33,279 nt of DNA from an uncultured Lachnospiraceae bacterium (GTDB taxonomy: Bacteria > Bacillota > Clostridia > Lachnospirales > Lachnospiraceae). Location of the stretch: NCBI GenBank assembly GCA_902783375.1, contig CACZQN010000013.1, positions 1 through 33,279 of the forward strand, read 5' to 3'. The notes beneath the pieces are model-generated. The model was not told the origin of the DNA and did not search any database. It saw nothing but the letters and a program-made list of their open reading frames with translations. This document shows, piece by piece, positions 1-7,315 of this stretch (its first letter is position 1; each line of letters begins with the position of its first letter). The position numbers and the translations under genes are program-made.

Positions 1-290
1 AGACGGTACGGTCATCACTGGAGGCAAAAGTTCCTGCGGTGATGCGCAGAAGCTCATGTGTCTATGCGGACCTGCTTCAGATGCGGAAAGCATCATAGCG
101 GAGGAAGCAGACACAGGCAGATGACTGCGGACTACCTGATGAGTGGGGTTATGGCGCGCAAGCGATATAGCTATTGTCCTAACGGGCGTCTAATCTTCAG
201 GCGTATCCGCTGTTATCCAGTCTGGCCGCCTAAAGCGGCGAAAGAAGCTCGTGTTTTTAAACATGAGAGTTTCACCAGGGCACCTATACC
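1..290. other. Region without an intact gene upstream of the response-regulator remnant
   Basis: All three plus-strand frames are interrupted or lack recognisable domains. Only the last 25 bases belong to the kinase-like reading that continues into the next feature. The rest may be eroded sequence of the lost kinase or of another gene. I recognise no RNA gene, repeat or mobile element here. Confidence 0.4.
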
Positions 291-977
291 ATGAAGCGGG
301 GAAATGAAGGGACAGGATTGGGGCTTGTGATCGTGAAAGACCTGGCCGAGCCATTTGCCAGTATCATCGCGCCGGATGTGAAAATGCTTGTTGTGGATGA
401 TAATGAATTCAACCGGCAGGTAATGCTTTCCCTTCTGAAACCCACGCTGATGCTGATGGATGATGTGGAGAGCGGAAGAGAAGCGCTGGAGATGCTGGAG
501 ATCCGGCAATATGACCTGATTCTGCTGGATATCGCGATGCCGGGCATGGATGGGTACCGTGTTCTCGACCACCTCCGGGAGGATGAAAAGACAAAAGAGA
601 TTCCGGTCGTCTTCCTGACTGGCCTGACGGATGAGACCACAGAGATGCAGGCATTCGAGCGGGAGGTGCTGGATTATCTGAAGAAACCGGTGGGAATGCG
701 TGTGCTCCTGATGCGGGTCAAGCATTATCTGGACCTGACGGAAGCGAGGAAAGAAAGCATGGCAGGATCTCTGGATGAGCGGCTGCTTGAGAAACTCCCG
801 GAGCCGCTTACCGCCAGAGAATCCGATGTGGCCAATCTGATGGCCCAGTTCCGCTCCGACAGAGAGATCTCAGAGATGCTGAATATTTCCATGCCATACA
901 CCAAGAAGCTGGTCGGAACGGTGAAAGAAAAGCTAGGAATCGAGAAAAGAGGAGAGATCAGAAAGTACATCCGATAG
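267..977 (+). pseudogene. Remnant of hybrid histidine kinase: receiver plus LuxR-type HTH
   Basis: The longest open frame from ATG 291 gives 228 residues. Residues 5-17 carry NEGTGLGLVIVKD, a histidine-kinase G2 ATP-lid motif. It runs almost directly into a receiver domain (residues 31-145) with acidic pair D36/D37, phospho-acceptor D80, T110 and K132. A LuxR/GerE-like HTH follows at about 173-226 (LTARESDVANLM to KLGIEKRGE). In the same frame the kinase-like reading continues upstream of the ATG (FHQGTYTMKRG) to a stop at 264-266. A kinase lid alone cannot function, so I read this as the 3' end of a hybrid kinase that lost its kinase body and part of the linker. A functional response regulator could still be translated from ATG 384, directly before the receiver. 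The loss of the kinase is well supported; whether the receiver-HTH part is still used is unknown. Confidence 0.6.
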
Positions 978-981
978 AAAA

Positions 982-1008
982 AGGACTTCTTACAAGAAGT
1001 CCTATTTC
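982..1008 (+). terminator. Rho-independent terminator after response-regulator remnant
   Basis: A perfect 9-bp stem (982-990 with 995-1003, AGGACTTCT/AGAAGTCCT) has a TACA loop. It starts five bases after the stop codon and is followed by a weak T-tract (ATTTC). It insulates the following operon from upstream transcription. Confidence 0.7.
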
Positions 1009-1022
1009 ATATCCGATATCTG

Positions 1023-1051
1023 TTGACACTATATCGGTTCACCGTTATAAT
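1023..1051 (+). promoter_or_regulatory. Consensus sigma-A promoter of HTH/nucleotidyltransferase/queH operon
   Basis: A perfect TTGACA (1023-1028) and TATAAT (1046-1051) are separated by 17 bases, about 25 bases upstream of the HTH gene start. An inverted repeat, CCGATAT (1013-1019) and ATATCGG (1031-1037), is centred on the -35 box. It is a plausible operator for the HTH protein encoded immediately downstream. The promoter is directly visible; the operator role is inferred. Confidence 0.85.
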
Positions 1052-1075
1052 CACAGCAAAGGCAGGTGATTATTT

Positions 1076-1645
1076 ATGACGATACAGGAGAGACTGAAAG
1101 AGAGCAAGATGTCCATTTATAAGTTGTCGAAGATAAGCACAGTTCCATACGCAACGTGTAATGACATCGTAAGTGGCAAAGCGCGGCTGGAGAAGTGCAG
1201 TGCTGAGACAGTATATAAGATTGCTCAGGCGATGAATGTCTCCATGGAGTCGATTCTCGCACCGTGTTTTGTGAAGCGAAGCAGTTTTGAGAATTTTAAA
1301 AGCACGATATGTCATCGTGTGAAGGAACTTGGCGATATCGATTTTATTATAGACACTTTGGAAAGTCAGGATATCCGTATGTATTTTGAACGGAAATGGT
1401 ATCCTGAAAGTCTATATCTTCTTGCAATGCTTGATTATATCAGCAGGGAAAATGACATTCCACTCTGTGATGAATATGATGATCTTCGCCGGTGCAGATT
1501 GGATCATACCATATATCCCTTAAGTGTCCTTGCTATGTCTGCGGCCTTAAAAGAAGATGATGTATTAAGACGTGCTGAAGCAATGGCAATTCCGGAATTT
1601 AAGCGATTCAACATTATCGAGAACGAGGTAAGAAATGTCATCTGA
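1076..1645 (+). CDS. Cro/C1-type HTH protein, putative antitoxin/regulator
   Basis: The 189-residue protein has an N-terminal Xre-like helix-turn-helix at about residues 2-62 (IQERLKESKMSIYKLSKIS... AETVYKIAQAMNVSMESIL). The C-terminal domain of about 120 residues is rich in aromatic and charged residues, and I cannot assign it to a family. AGGTGA 12 bases upstream of ATG 1076 fits a ribosome-binding site. The 3' end overlaps the next gene by 11 bp, implying translational coupling. An XRE-type regulator overlapping a nucleotidyltransferase is the layout of many type IV-like toxin-antitoxin modules, so it may neutralise its neighbour and repress their shared promoter. Codon composition looks more AT-rich than the housekeeping genes, suggesting acquisition. 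The HTH is clear; the antitoxin role is inferred. Confidence 0.7.
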   Translation: MTIQERLKESKMSIYKLSKISTVPYATCNDIVSGKARLEKCSAETVYKIAQAMNVSMESILAPCFVKRSSFENFKSTICHRVKELGDIDFIIDTLESQDIRMYFERKWYPESLYLLAMLDYISRENDIPLCDEYDDLRRCRLDHTIYPLSVLAMSAALKEDDVLRRAEAMAIPEFKRFNIIENEVRNVI

Positions 1646-2408
1646 GAAACAGATTGAGTTTACGAAAGAGAATATAGACACTTATCTAAAAGAAGTTGCA
1701 AGGGAATATAGGAAACAGATCGGCAGAAGCATGCCCGCTGAGATTATTCTGGTCGGTGGTGCATCCGTGCTTCTTAATTATGGATTCAGAGACATGACAA
1801 CAGATATAGATGCTGTCATGCAGGCGGCATCTGTCATGAAGGATGTGATTGACCGTGTTGGGAATCGGTATGATCTTCCAAACGGATGGCTGAATCAGGA
1901 TTTTGTCCGGACAGAATCATATTCGTCTGGCTTATTCCGCTTTTCTCAATACTATAGAACTTATTCCAATGTGCTGACGATCCGGACGGTTGCAGCTGAA
2001 TATCTCATAGCGATGAAACTCCGCTCCGGAAGACAGTATAAGCGTGATCTCTCCGATGTCCTGGGTATTCTTGCTGAACACGAAAAACGAGGAAATCCGA
2101 TCTCCCTGGAACGGATTGAGAAAGCTGTATCAGATCTTTACGGAGATTGGAACACACTGCCGGAGTCATCCAGGAGTTTTATTTTCAATGTAATTCAGGA
2201 CGGACGATTCAGTGAGCTATATACACAGACAGTCATCGGAGAAAAAGAGACCAAAGAGTTGTTAATCGGGTTCGAGCTGGATTATCCGGGATTAACAAAA
2301 GAAGGCAATGTTAATATAATAGCAGCGAATCTTCAAAAGAAAACAAACCGGGCAGCTGTTCTTGCACAGTTGAGAGAAAGAAAACTGGAGGAAAACAGAG
2401 GGAAATAG
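1635..2408 (+). CDS. Nucleotidyltransferase-fold protein (DUF6036/AbiEii-like), putative toxin
   Basis: The 257-residue protein shows a minimal nucleotidyltransferase signature: glycine motif VGGASVLLNYGFR (about 40-52) followed by metal-binding TTDIDAV (55-61). This is the G-G-x-x..D-x-D pattern of AbiEii and DUF6036 families. Such proteins typically transfer nucleotides to tRNA or protein targets; no substrate can be deduced here. It starts inside the end of the HTH gene and stops directly before queH (TAG then ATG), so all three genes look like one transcript. AT-rich composition matches the HTH partner. The fold assignment is good; toxin activity is a hypothesis based on gene pairing. A non-toxic role linked to tRNA modification by queH is an alternative. 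Confidence 0.7.
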   Translation: MSSEKQIEFTKENIDTYLKEVAREYRKQIGRSMPAEIILVGGASVLLNYGFRDMTTDIDAVMQAASVMKDVIDRVGNRYDLPNGWLNQDFVRTESYSSGLFRFSQYYRTYSNVLTIRTVAAEYLIAMKLRSGRQYKRDLSDVLGILAEHEKRGNPISLERIEKAVSDLYGDWNTLPESSRSFIFNVIQDGRFSELYTQTVIGEKETKELLIGFELDYPGLTKEGNVNIIAANLQKKTNRAAVLAQLRERKLEENRGK

Positions 2409-3104
2409 ATGAAACAGAATTACCAGAAGATCTTAGATGAAACGATTGCAGGTATTGTGAAGAGAAAAGAAGAGGAGGGGGCAGCCTTCCGGCTGCCGAA
2501 ATTGCTGCTGCATGCCTGCTGTGCGCCGTGTTCAAGCTACACGCTGGAATATCTTTCAGGCTTTTTTGACATCACGATTCTTTTCTACAATCCGAATATC
2601 GCTCCGGAAGAGGAGTACCGGTACCGGATCGGTGAACTGAACCGCCTGGTGAAGACGATGCCGATGACGAATATACTCGGGGAACGTGTCACCGTGAAGA
2701 TCATCGAGGGGCGCTATGACCCGAAGGAGTTTTACGAGATTGCAAAGGGGATGGAAGATCTTCCGGAAGGTGGTGAGCGGTGCTTCCGCTGCTACCGTCT
2801 GAGACTTCTTGAGGCTGCAAAGATTGCGGTGGAAATGGGTGCGGATTACTTTACGACAACTCTCTCGATCAGCCCTTATAAGAACGCAGAGAAGCTGAAT
2901 GAGATCGGCGCCGAACTGTCCGCTGCCTTCGGGGTGCCGTATCTCTTTTCGGATTTTAAGAAGAAAAACGGCTACAGGAGATCGATTGAGCTTTCAAAGG
3001 AATATGATCTTTACCGCCAGGATTACTGCGGCTGCGTATATTCAAAGGCTGCAAGGGAAAAGTTTCTGAAGGAACGGGAAGAAGAACAGGAATCAGAACA
3101 CTGA
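2409..3104 (+). CDS. queH: Epoxyqueuosine reductase QueH
   Basis: QueH reduces epoxyqueuosine to queuosine at tRNA wobble position 34 and replaces the unrelated cobalamin enzyme QueG in many anaerobes. The 231-residue protein shows the family's cysteine landmarks: HACCAPCSSY (C37, C38, C41), ERCFRCYRLRL (C125, C128) and DYCGC (C207, C209). These provide the metal/iron-sulfur ligands and the redox-active pair. Length is normal for the family. The start codon directly abuts the stop of the nucleotidyltransferase gene, so it is probably translated by reinitiation from the same mRNA. A strong terminator follows. The family assignment is confident. Confidence 0.92.
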   Translation: MKQNYQKILDETIAGIVKRKEEEGAAFRLPKLLLHACCAPCSSYTLEYLSGFFDITILFYNPNIAPEEEYRYRIGELNRLVKTMPMTNILGERVTVKIIEGRYDPKEFYEIAKGMEDLPEGGERCFRCYRLRLLEAAKIAVEMGADYFTTTLSISPYKNAEKLNEIGAELSAAFGVPYLFSDFKKKNGYRRSIELSKEYDLYRQDYCGCVYSKAAREKFLKEREEEQESEH

Positions 3105-3128
3105 TCGAAGATTGTAAATCGGAATAGA

Positions 3129-3169
3129 AAAAGCGGATACCGGAGAAAGTCACGGTATCCGCTTTTCTG
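3129..3169. terminator. Bidirectional terminator between queH and transglutaminase gene
   Basis: A perfect 14-bp stem (3129-3142 with 3153-3166) has a 10-nt loop and A/T ends on both sides. It sits between two convergent genes, so it can end queH transcription on plus and the secreted-protein operon on minus. Confidence 0.85.
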
Positions 3170-3191
3170 ATGTTTCAATGATCGGAAGGTC

Positions 3192-5369
3192 TTACTTCAG
3201 TGCATTCATGCCTTCGATGATATCGATGATCACCGGGTGCGTGTTTTCCTCGGAATACTCAGCGACCTTGTTCAGAAAGACTTCATACTCATAGGTTTCA
3301 AGATATCCGGAGAAGTCCTTATTCATCTTCAGCAGCTCCAGATAAGCTCTTGCCTTCTCGCGCTGGACCTGGGTCGGGGACTTCGGCTCTTCATCCGGGT
3401 AGTTGTAGATGCTCGGATCATAGATGCCGGCATCGGGATCTTCTGGTGTTCCAGGATCAGATGGGGTCTCAGGATCAGATGGGGTCTCGGGATCAGATGG
3501 CGTCTCAGGATCAGATGGTGACTCCGGTTCTGTGGCGGCTGGGAGTGTCTCCTTCTTTGATTCTGCATTTGAGATCAGATCATCGGCATTCGCTATGACA
3601 TCATCTGCATCTTCAATCAGGGCTGCAGGATCCTCCAGTCCCGGATCCGGATAGGCGGTAGGAGAATAGGCATTATAAGAACCGATCGAATCATTTGCAA
3701 CGGCGACGGCATCCTCCGCGGCCAGAGCATCAGATCTTGCGGTCTCAGCAGCAGTCATTGCCTGATTGCCGTAGGAGATCGCCTGATCGGCTTCTTCCTT
3801 TGTGGCCGCGGTACTGTATGAATTATTTGCCTTTTTCAGATAGCCCTGTGCATCGCCAAGAGAAGACTTTGCCTTGTCGATGGCGGCCTGGGCGGCGGCA
3901 ACATTGCTGTCTGCGGTAGCCTTCAGTTCATCAAGGACTGCATCCGCAACCACCAGAACCGGTGTGACAGAGGTATCCGCAACAAGGACACCGATCTCGG
4001 CAAGCAGCTTCTGAGACTGAATGGAAGCGATGGAGAACCCGCCTGCCGCGAGGTCATCGATGATGGCTTCATAGGCGTCGGCCAGGAATTCTTCGCTCTC
4101 CACATATTCCAGAGCAGGGTCGAAGATACGTGCCTTGACCTGCTCGCCGGTATTGTCAAGCAGATAAGCAAGGAACTTCGCGTTGCCGGAAGAGAGGGAC
4201 TTAAAGGACTTATCCGAGATTCTGCCGACGACGGTGGTGATGATCTTCTTATAAGCCAGATAGAGCTCCGATTCATAATCTTCCGGAATCTCATGACCGG
4301 TCTGCTTCACGCCGGAAATGAGCTCGCCGAACCGGGTCTGCATGGTGGAGTCAAGGGTCTTGACATATGCATTTCTGGCAGCTGCAGCAGCGGACTTTTC
4401 AGATGGCTTCGCAGAGGTCTTGATCTGGCTCTTCCATTTGCAGTCTGCAGCAACGGTCTTATAGAGCTTGGTGAAGGAATCATCAAGGGTATGATCCTTG
4501 TTCATATTTTTATAGCCCTTGATGAAATAATCATAGGTCGTGACCGGCTTCGAACCGATCGGGTCATCCCAGGTGACGTCGAGAGAGTACCACTTGCCGT
4601 CCACCTTGACCAGGTTCCAGGCATGATTCTCGCCTGCCCATCCGGTGACGTAGTGGGCCTCAAGGCCGGCGTCGGTGAGCATCTTGTAGGTCAGAAGCGA
4701 ATAACCCTGGCAGACGGTGGTGTGCTTCTTGTCGATCAGGCCGCCATAGACGGAATGATCGGTCAGCGTCTGGTCGTAGGAGAAGATCTTGATGATGTAG
4801 TCGTGGATGGCCTTGACCTTCGCGACATCATTCATGTTGGTTACTTTCAGTTTCTTCAGCGCCTTCTCGACAGCGGTGTTGACTTTCTTCAGCTGGGCAG
4901 CGGTATCGGTGTACTTGATCGAGTACTGGAGGACCGCCTTCTTGCTGGTATACTGACAGGTGAAACCGATCTTCAGGACGGAACCGACAAGGAAATCGGC
5001 GTCATCACTGGTTGTCTTGTCATCCATGGAGCGGAGCTTCAGCATGATGTCCGCAGTCTTGGTCGGAAGATCATTGACGCTTCCATTATACGTGATCTGG
5101 AAGGTGTCGGCCCGCTTGACCATTTGGCGGCGGAGCGCCAGATAAAACTCGTCCAGAGAATTCGATTCTTCCTCAGAGGCAGCGGCGAGAACAATCATCT
5201 TTTCCGGCGTTGTCGGGAGGAAGATCGGGTCGATATATTCGTGGAACTCACCGCCGACGGGTGCTGCATAGGCGGTCTCAGGTGCCAGCAGGATGGAGCC
5301 TGCGATCATCTGCAGCGCCAGAAGCACGGTGAGCAGCAGAGCAGTCAGTCTGTTCTTCATGATTTTCAT
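3192..5369 (-). CDS. Secreted transglutaminase-like (cysteine protease fold) protein
   Basis: I chose the start at 5369 because GGGGAGGTGG precedes this ATG at proper spacing; a start 18 bases further upstream has no such site. The 725-residue product has a signal peptide (hydrophobic about 8-29, likely cleaved after TAYA at about 32-35). A transglutaminase core holds the triad Cys220 (TTVCQGYS), His249 (GENHAWN) and Asp264 (LDVTWDD). An alanine-rich helical stretch follows, then a Pro/Asp/Ser linker of SDPETP repeats, and a short helical C-terminus. Such proteins process or crosslink peptides at the cell surface, but the substrate is unknown. Its ATG overlaps the preceding gene's stop by one base (TGATG), so the two are translationally coupled. 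No sortase or other anchor motif is visible. Confidence 0.85.
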   Translation of the reverse strand: MKIMKNRLTALLLTVLLALQMIAGSILLAPETAYAAPVGGEFHEYIDPIFLPTTPEKMIVLAAASEEESNSLDEFYLALRRQMVKRADTFQITYNGSVNDLPTKTADIMLKLRSMDDKTTSDDADFLVGSVLKIGFTCQYTSKKAVLQYSIKYTDTAAQLKKVNTAVEKALKKLKVTNMNDVAKVKAIHDYIIKIFSYDQTLTDHSVYGGLIDKKHTTVCQGYSLLTYKMLTDAGLEAHYVTGWAGENHAWNLVKVDGKWYSLDVTWDDPIGSKPVTTYDYFIKGYKNMNKDHTLDDSFTKLYKTVAADCKWKSQIKTSAKPSEKSAAAAARNAYVKTLDSTMQTRFGELISGVKQTGHEIPEDYESELYLAYKKIITTVVGRISDKSFKSLSSGNAKFLAYLLDNTGEQVKARIFDPALEYVESEEFLADAYEAIIDDLAAGGFSIASIQSQKLLAEIGVLVADTSVTPVLVVADAVLDELKATADSNVAAAQAAIDKAKSSLGDAQGYLKKANNSYSTAATKEEADQAISYGNQAMTAAETARSDALAAEDAVAVANDSIGSYNAYSPTAYPDPGLEDPAALIEDADDVIANADDLISNAESKKETLPAATEPESPSDPETPSDPETPSDPETPSDPGTPEDPDAGIYDPSIYNYPDEEPKSPTQVQREKARAYLELLKMNKDFSGYLETYEYEVFLNKVAEYSEENTHPVIIDIIEGMNALK
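3454..3525 (-). repeat. 18-bp tandem repeat encoding SDPETP linker
   Basis: Four near-perfect 18-base units begin at 3454, 3472, 3490 and 3508 (unit GGATCAGATGGGGTCTCA on plus). They encode the Pro/Asp/Ser linker near the C-terminus of the transglutaminase-like protein. Copy number is likely to vary between strains by slippage, changing linker length without shifting the frame. Confidence 0.85.
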
Positions 5370-6346
5370 CACTGTCCACCTCCCCATGTATCTTTATAGT
5401 TGGCAGCCTTGACCCGGGCAGATTTCTTCGTGGACTGTTTATAAGCGTAGTAATACGTTGTCCCGTTCCCCTGGTCTTCGCTGTAGTAGATGTAGGTCTT
5501 TGTGACATCGCCGATGGAGATGCCGTCCTTTCTGGTGCTCATGACATTCGTCCGGCTGGTGCCGTTCAGCTTGTAGCGGAAGACGTTCCGGACGATGGCA
5601 CCGGTGTTGTCCTGGTACTGGGTGACGACGTAGATCCGGTCATCATAGACGAATACCTTCTCGACGCTCATGAGCATCTCCGGTTTCTTCGGTCTTGCAA
5701 TGACCTTGCCGGTCTTGCAGTCAAAGACGTGGAGCATATATTCATCTGCGTAGGCGCTCATATAGAGGTAGCGGCCGTTCGTGGCCTCGACGTAGAGCCC
5801 GGAAGCCTTTTTGGTATTCTTCCCGGTGGAAATCTTGCAGGCGTAGAGTCTTTGCTCGCCGTCCGCCGGAGCTGACAGCGTGTAGTAGAGATTCCCGCCC
5901 GTCGCATTCCAGAGAAGGACTTCGCCGGCTGCATTGCACTTCACAGCGGTCAGCTTCTTGGCCGTACCGCTTCCGGAAAGGGTATTCCGGTAGATGACGT
6001 AGTAGGTTCCGGCAGCATTGCTGACTGCGTAGTAGACATAGGTGTCATTCGCCAGCAGGTTGCTGATGTGCGGATTCTCGGCCTTGGTGGTATAGAGGAG
6101 TTTTCCTTTGGCCTTGAGCGTCTTCGCCGCGTAGAGCTGTTCACGGCCATCGGAGAGCATCTTCGTATAGAAATAATAATCTCCTGACTTATACCGGGTG
6201 CCGGCAGCTTCGCTCTGATAGATCTGATAGTATTCGATCAGGCTATAGGCGGTTGCCGCCTTCGGTCTGATGGCAGGAAGCAGCAGGCAGAGCAGTACGA
6301 TCGCTGCAAATGCCAGACCACCCCTGACAAGTTTAGGCTTTTTCAT
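5369..6346 (-). CDS. Secreted protein with propeller-like YY/Y repeats
   Basis: The 325-residue protein has a signal peptide (basic MKKPKLVRGG, hydrophobic 11-27, AxA-type site near RPKAATA). The mature part is rich in recurring Tyr/Gly/Lys beta-strand blocks such as GDYYFYTK, DTYVYYAV, GNLYYTLS, GRYLYMSA and KTYIYYSE. These occur at roughly 35-50 residue spacing, as in beta-propeller extracellular proteins of the DUF5050/YncE type. AGGAG lies nine bases before the ATG. Its stop overlaps the start of the transglutaminase-like gene, so the two are probably made in a fixed ratio and may act together at the surface. The family is not recognised with certainty; secretion is well supported. Confidence 0.7.
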   Translation of the reverse strand: MKKPKLVRGGLAFAAIVLLCLLLPAIRPKAATAYSLIEYYQIYQSEAAGTRYKSGDYYFYTKMLSDGREQLYAAKTLKAKGKLLYTTKAENPHISNLLANDTYVYYAVSNAAGTYYVIYRNTLSGSGTAKKLTAVKCNAAGEVLLWNATGGNLYYTLSAPADGEQRLYACKISTGKNTKKASGLYVEATNGRYLYMSAYADEYMLHVFDCKTGKVIARPKKPEMLMSVEKVFVYDDRIYVVTQYQDNTGAIVRNVFRYKLNGTSRTNVMSTRKDGISIGDVTKTYIYYSEDQGNGTTYYYAYKQSTKKSARVKAANYKDTWGGGQ

Positions 6347-6403
6347 GGTGCATCACTCCTTTCGAAGGTACAGAACTGAAGAAACGTGAGACCTGTTAAC
6401 CTG

Positions 6404-6430
6404 CAGGACCGAATTCTTGTCGGTCCTGAA
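6404..6430. repeat. Short copy of structured palindromic element
   Basis: An 8-bp perfect stem CAGGACCG/CGGTCCTG (6404-6411 with 6421-6428) has a 9-nt loop. Bases 6411-6430 are identical over 20 positions to 13306-13325, the right end of the large element described at 13166. It lies in the probable 5' leader of the secreted-protein operon, about 57 bases upstream of its start codon. It looks like a deletion derivative or minimal member of the same repeat family. Confidence 0.7.
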
Positions 6431-6433
6431 TTA

Positions 6434-6463
6434 ATTATAGTATATCAAAAAAGACTGGCCGAA
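6434..6463 (-). promoter_or_regulatory. Possible promoter of the secreted-protein operon
   Basis: On the minus strand a TATAAT (6434-6439) lies immediately downstream of the neighbouring terminator. The only -35 candidate, TTCGGC at 18-bp spacing (6458-6463), is poor and inside the terminator. A transcript from here would begin at or next to the 6404-6428 hairpin. Support is limited to the -10 box. Confidence 0.3.
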
Positions 6464-6474
6464 GCCAGTCTTAT
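6449..6474 (-). terminator. Terminator of small membrane protein gene
   Basis: A 9-bp perfect stem (6451-6459 with 6464-6472) has a CGAA loop (TTCG on the minus strand). On the minus strand it is followed by a run of six T residues. It ends the gene at 6508-7020 just before the next minus-strand promoter region. Confidence 0.8.
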
Positions 6475-6507
6475 TTTCTGAAATCAGAACAATTTCTGCG
6501 GGTAACA

Positions 6508-7020
6508 TCAGGTGAATTGCCGCCGTATTCTTGCTTTTAACAAATAATAAGTACAGATTCTCACAAAAATCGCGGCTGCGGCGAAGATGACCGGCAGCAG
6601 GCGGAGTGGAATCTGATGGATCACCGGCAGGCCGGTAAAGGATGGATGCAGCATGACCAGCAGCAACAGGCCGAAGAGGAAGCTGAAGCGTCCGCCGGCG
6701 GCTCTGGCGTAGCGGTAGTCATAGCGCAGGCGCAGTTCGGTCAGCAGATACTGCTGGGTCTTGTGTCGTGCAAAGTAGCCCACCATCGCGTAATGTGCGA
6801 AATTGTAGAGCAGAAAGGCAAAGATGCCGATCATCCCGTTCATGCCATTCGCAGCGGCGGCTGCAGCCAGGATGGCGAAGGCGAGATTCAGTGCATAGTG
6901 GCCTGCCGTGAGCGCCAGATCAGAGCTGACCAGATCGATCTCGGAAGAGATCCGTTCCTTCATCGTGAGCTGCAGTTCCTCCTCCGAAGAAGAGAGGATC
7001 CGTTCATGGGTATCAGTCAT
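6508..7020 (-). CDS. Small integral membrane protein, unknown function
   Basis: The start at 7020 is preferred over a Met eight codons upstream because GAGGAGG lies eight bases before it. The 170-residue product has a charged N-terminus of about 35 residues (helical, Glu/Ser rich). Four likely transmembrane segments follow at about 40-60, 62-84, 110-130 and 138-160, with a basic Arg/Tyr-rich loop (LRLRYDYRYARAAGGR) between the second and third. I do not recognise the family. It has its own promoter and terminator, so it is a single-gene unit divergent from the mreB-like gene. It is a real gene judging from its signals, but no function can be proposed. Confidence 0.7.
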   Translation of the reverse strand: MTDTHERILSSSEEELQLTMKERISSEIDLVSSDLALTAGHYALNLAFAILAAAAAANGMNGMIGIFAFLLYNFAHYAMVGYFARHKTQQYLLTELRLRYDYRYARAAGGRFSFLFGLLLLVMLHPSFTGLPVIHQIPLRLLPVIFAAAAIFVRICTYYLLKARIRRQFT

Positions 7021-7087
7021 GGGAATTGCCTCCTCGATAAGCAATATCAGAGCAGCTGCGCATCAGATAAAACAGCTGTCAAGATCC

Positions 7088-7116
7088 AGTATACCGTGGA
7101 TTTTTCAAAATCTCAA
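7088..7116 (-). promoter_or_regulatory. Promoter of small membrane protein gene
   Basis: On the minus strand TTGAGA (7111-7116) and TATACT (7088-7093) are separated by exactly 17 bases, about 68 bases upstream of the start codon at 7020. Confidence 0.75.
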
Positions 7117-7146
7117 GAGGTTGCTCTTTTCATTTGGTGAAAAATG

Positions 7147-7155
7147 TGATATGAT
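7147..7155 (+). promoter_or_regulatory. Probable extended -10 promoter for mreB-like gene
   Basis: TGATATGAT gives an extended -10 (TG at 7147-7148, TATGAT at 7150-7155). No good -35 is seen at normal spacing; TTGCTC at 7121 is too far away. The leader to ATG 7316 would be about 150 bases. Apart from this and the divergent promoter I see nothing else in 7021-7315. Confidence 0.4.
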
Positions 7156-7315
7156 CAGTTCTGTCCCCTGTCCTTATATGCATACTACGGATGTAGTTGC
7201 ACAGATGACGACAGGGTTCGGAAACAGAAAAGATAGTATGGAACGAAAGTTCCGGAACAAACTACAACTATAGAATGCGGGAATTGATCGTGAAGACGGA
7301 AGAACGGAGGAAGAG

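Noticed and set aside
58-294. Small open frame at the left edge
   Set aside because: No domain, poor start context, and it overlaps the kinase-like reading in another frame; probably decayed sequence.
4293-5399. 368-residue open frame on plus opposite the transglutaminase-like gene
   Set aside because: The minus-strand frame has a signal peptide and an intact catalytic triad; the plus frame has neither motif nor start signal.
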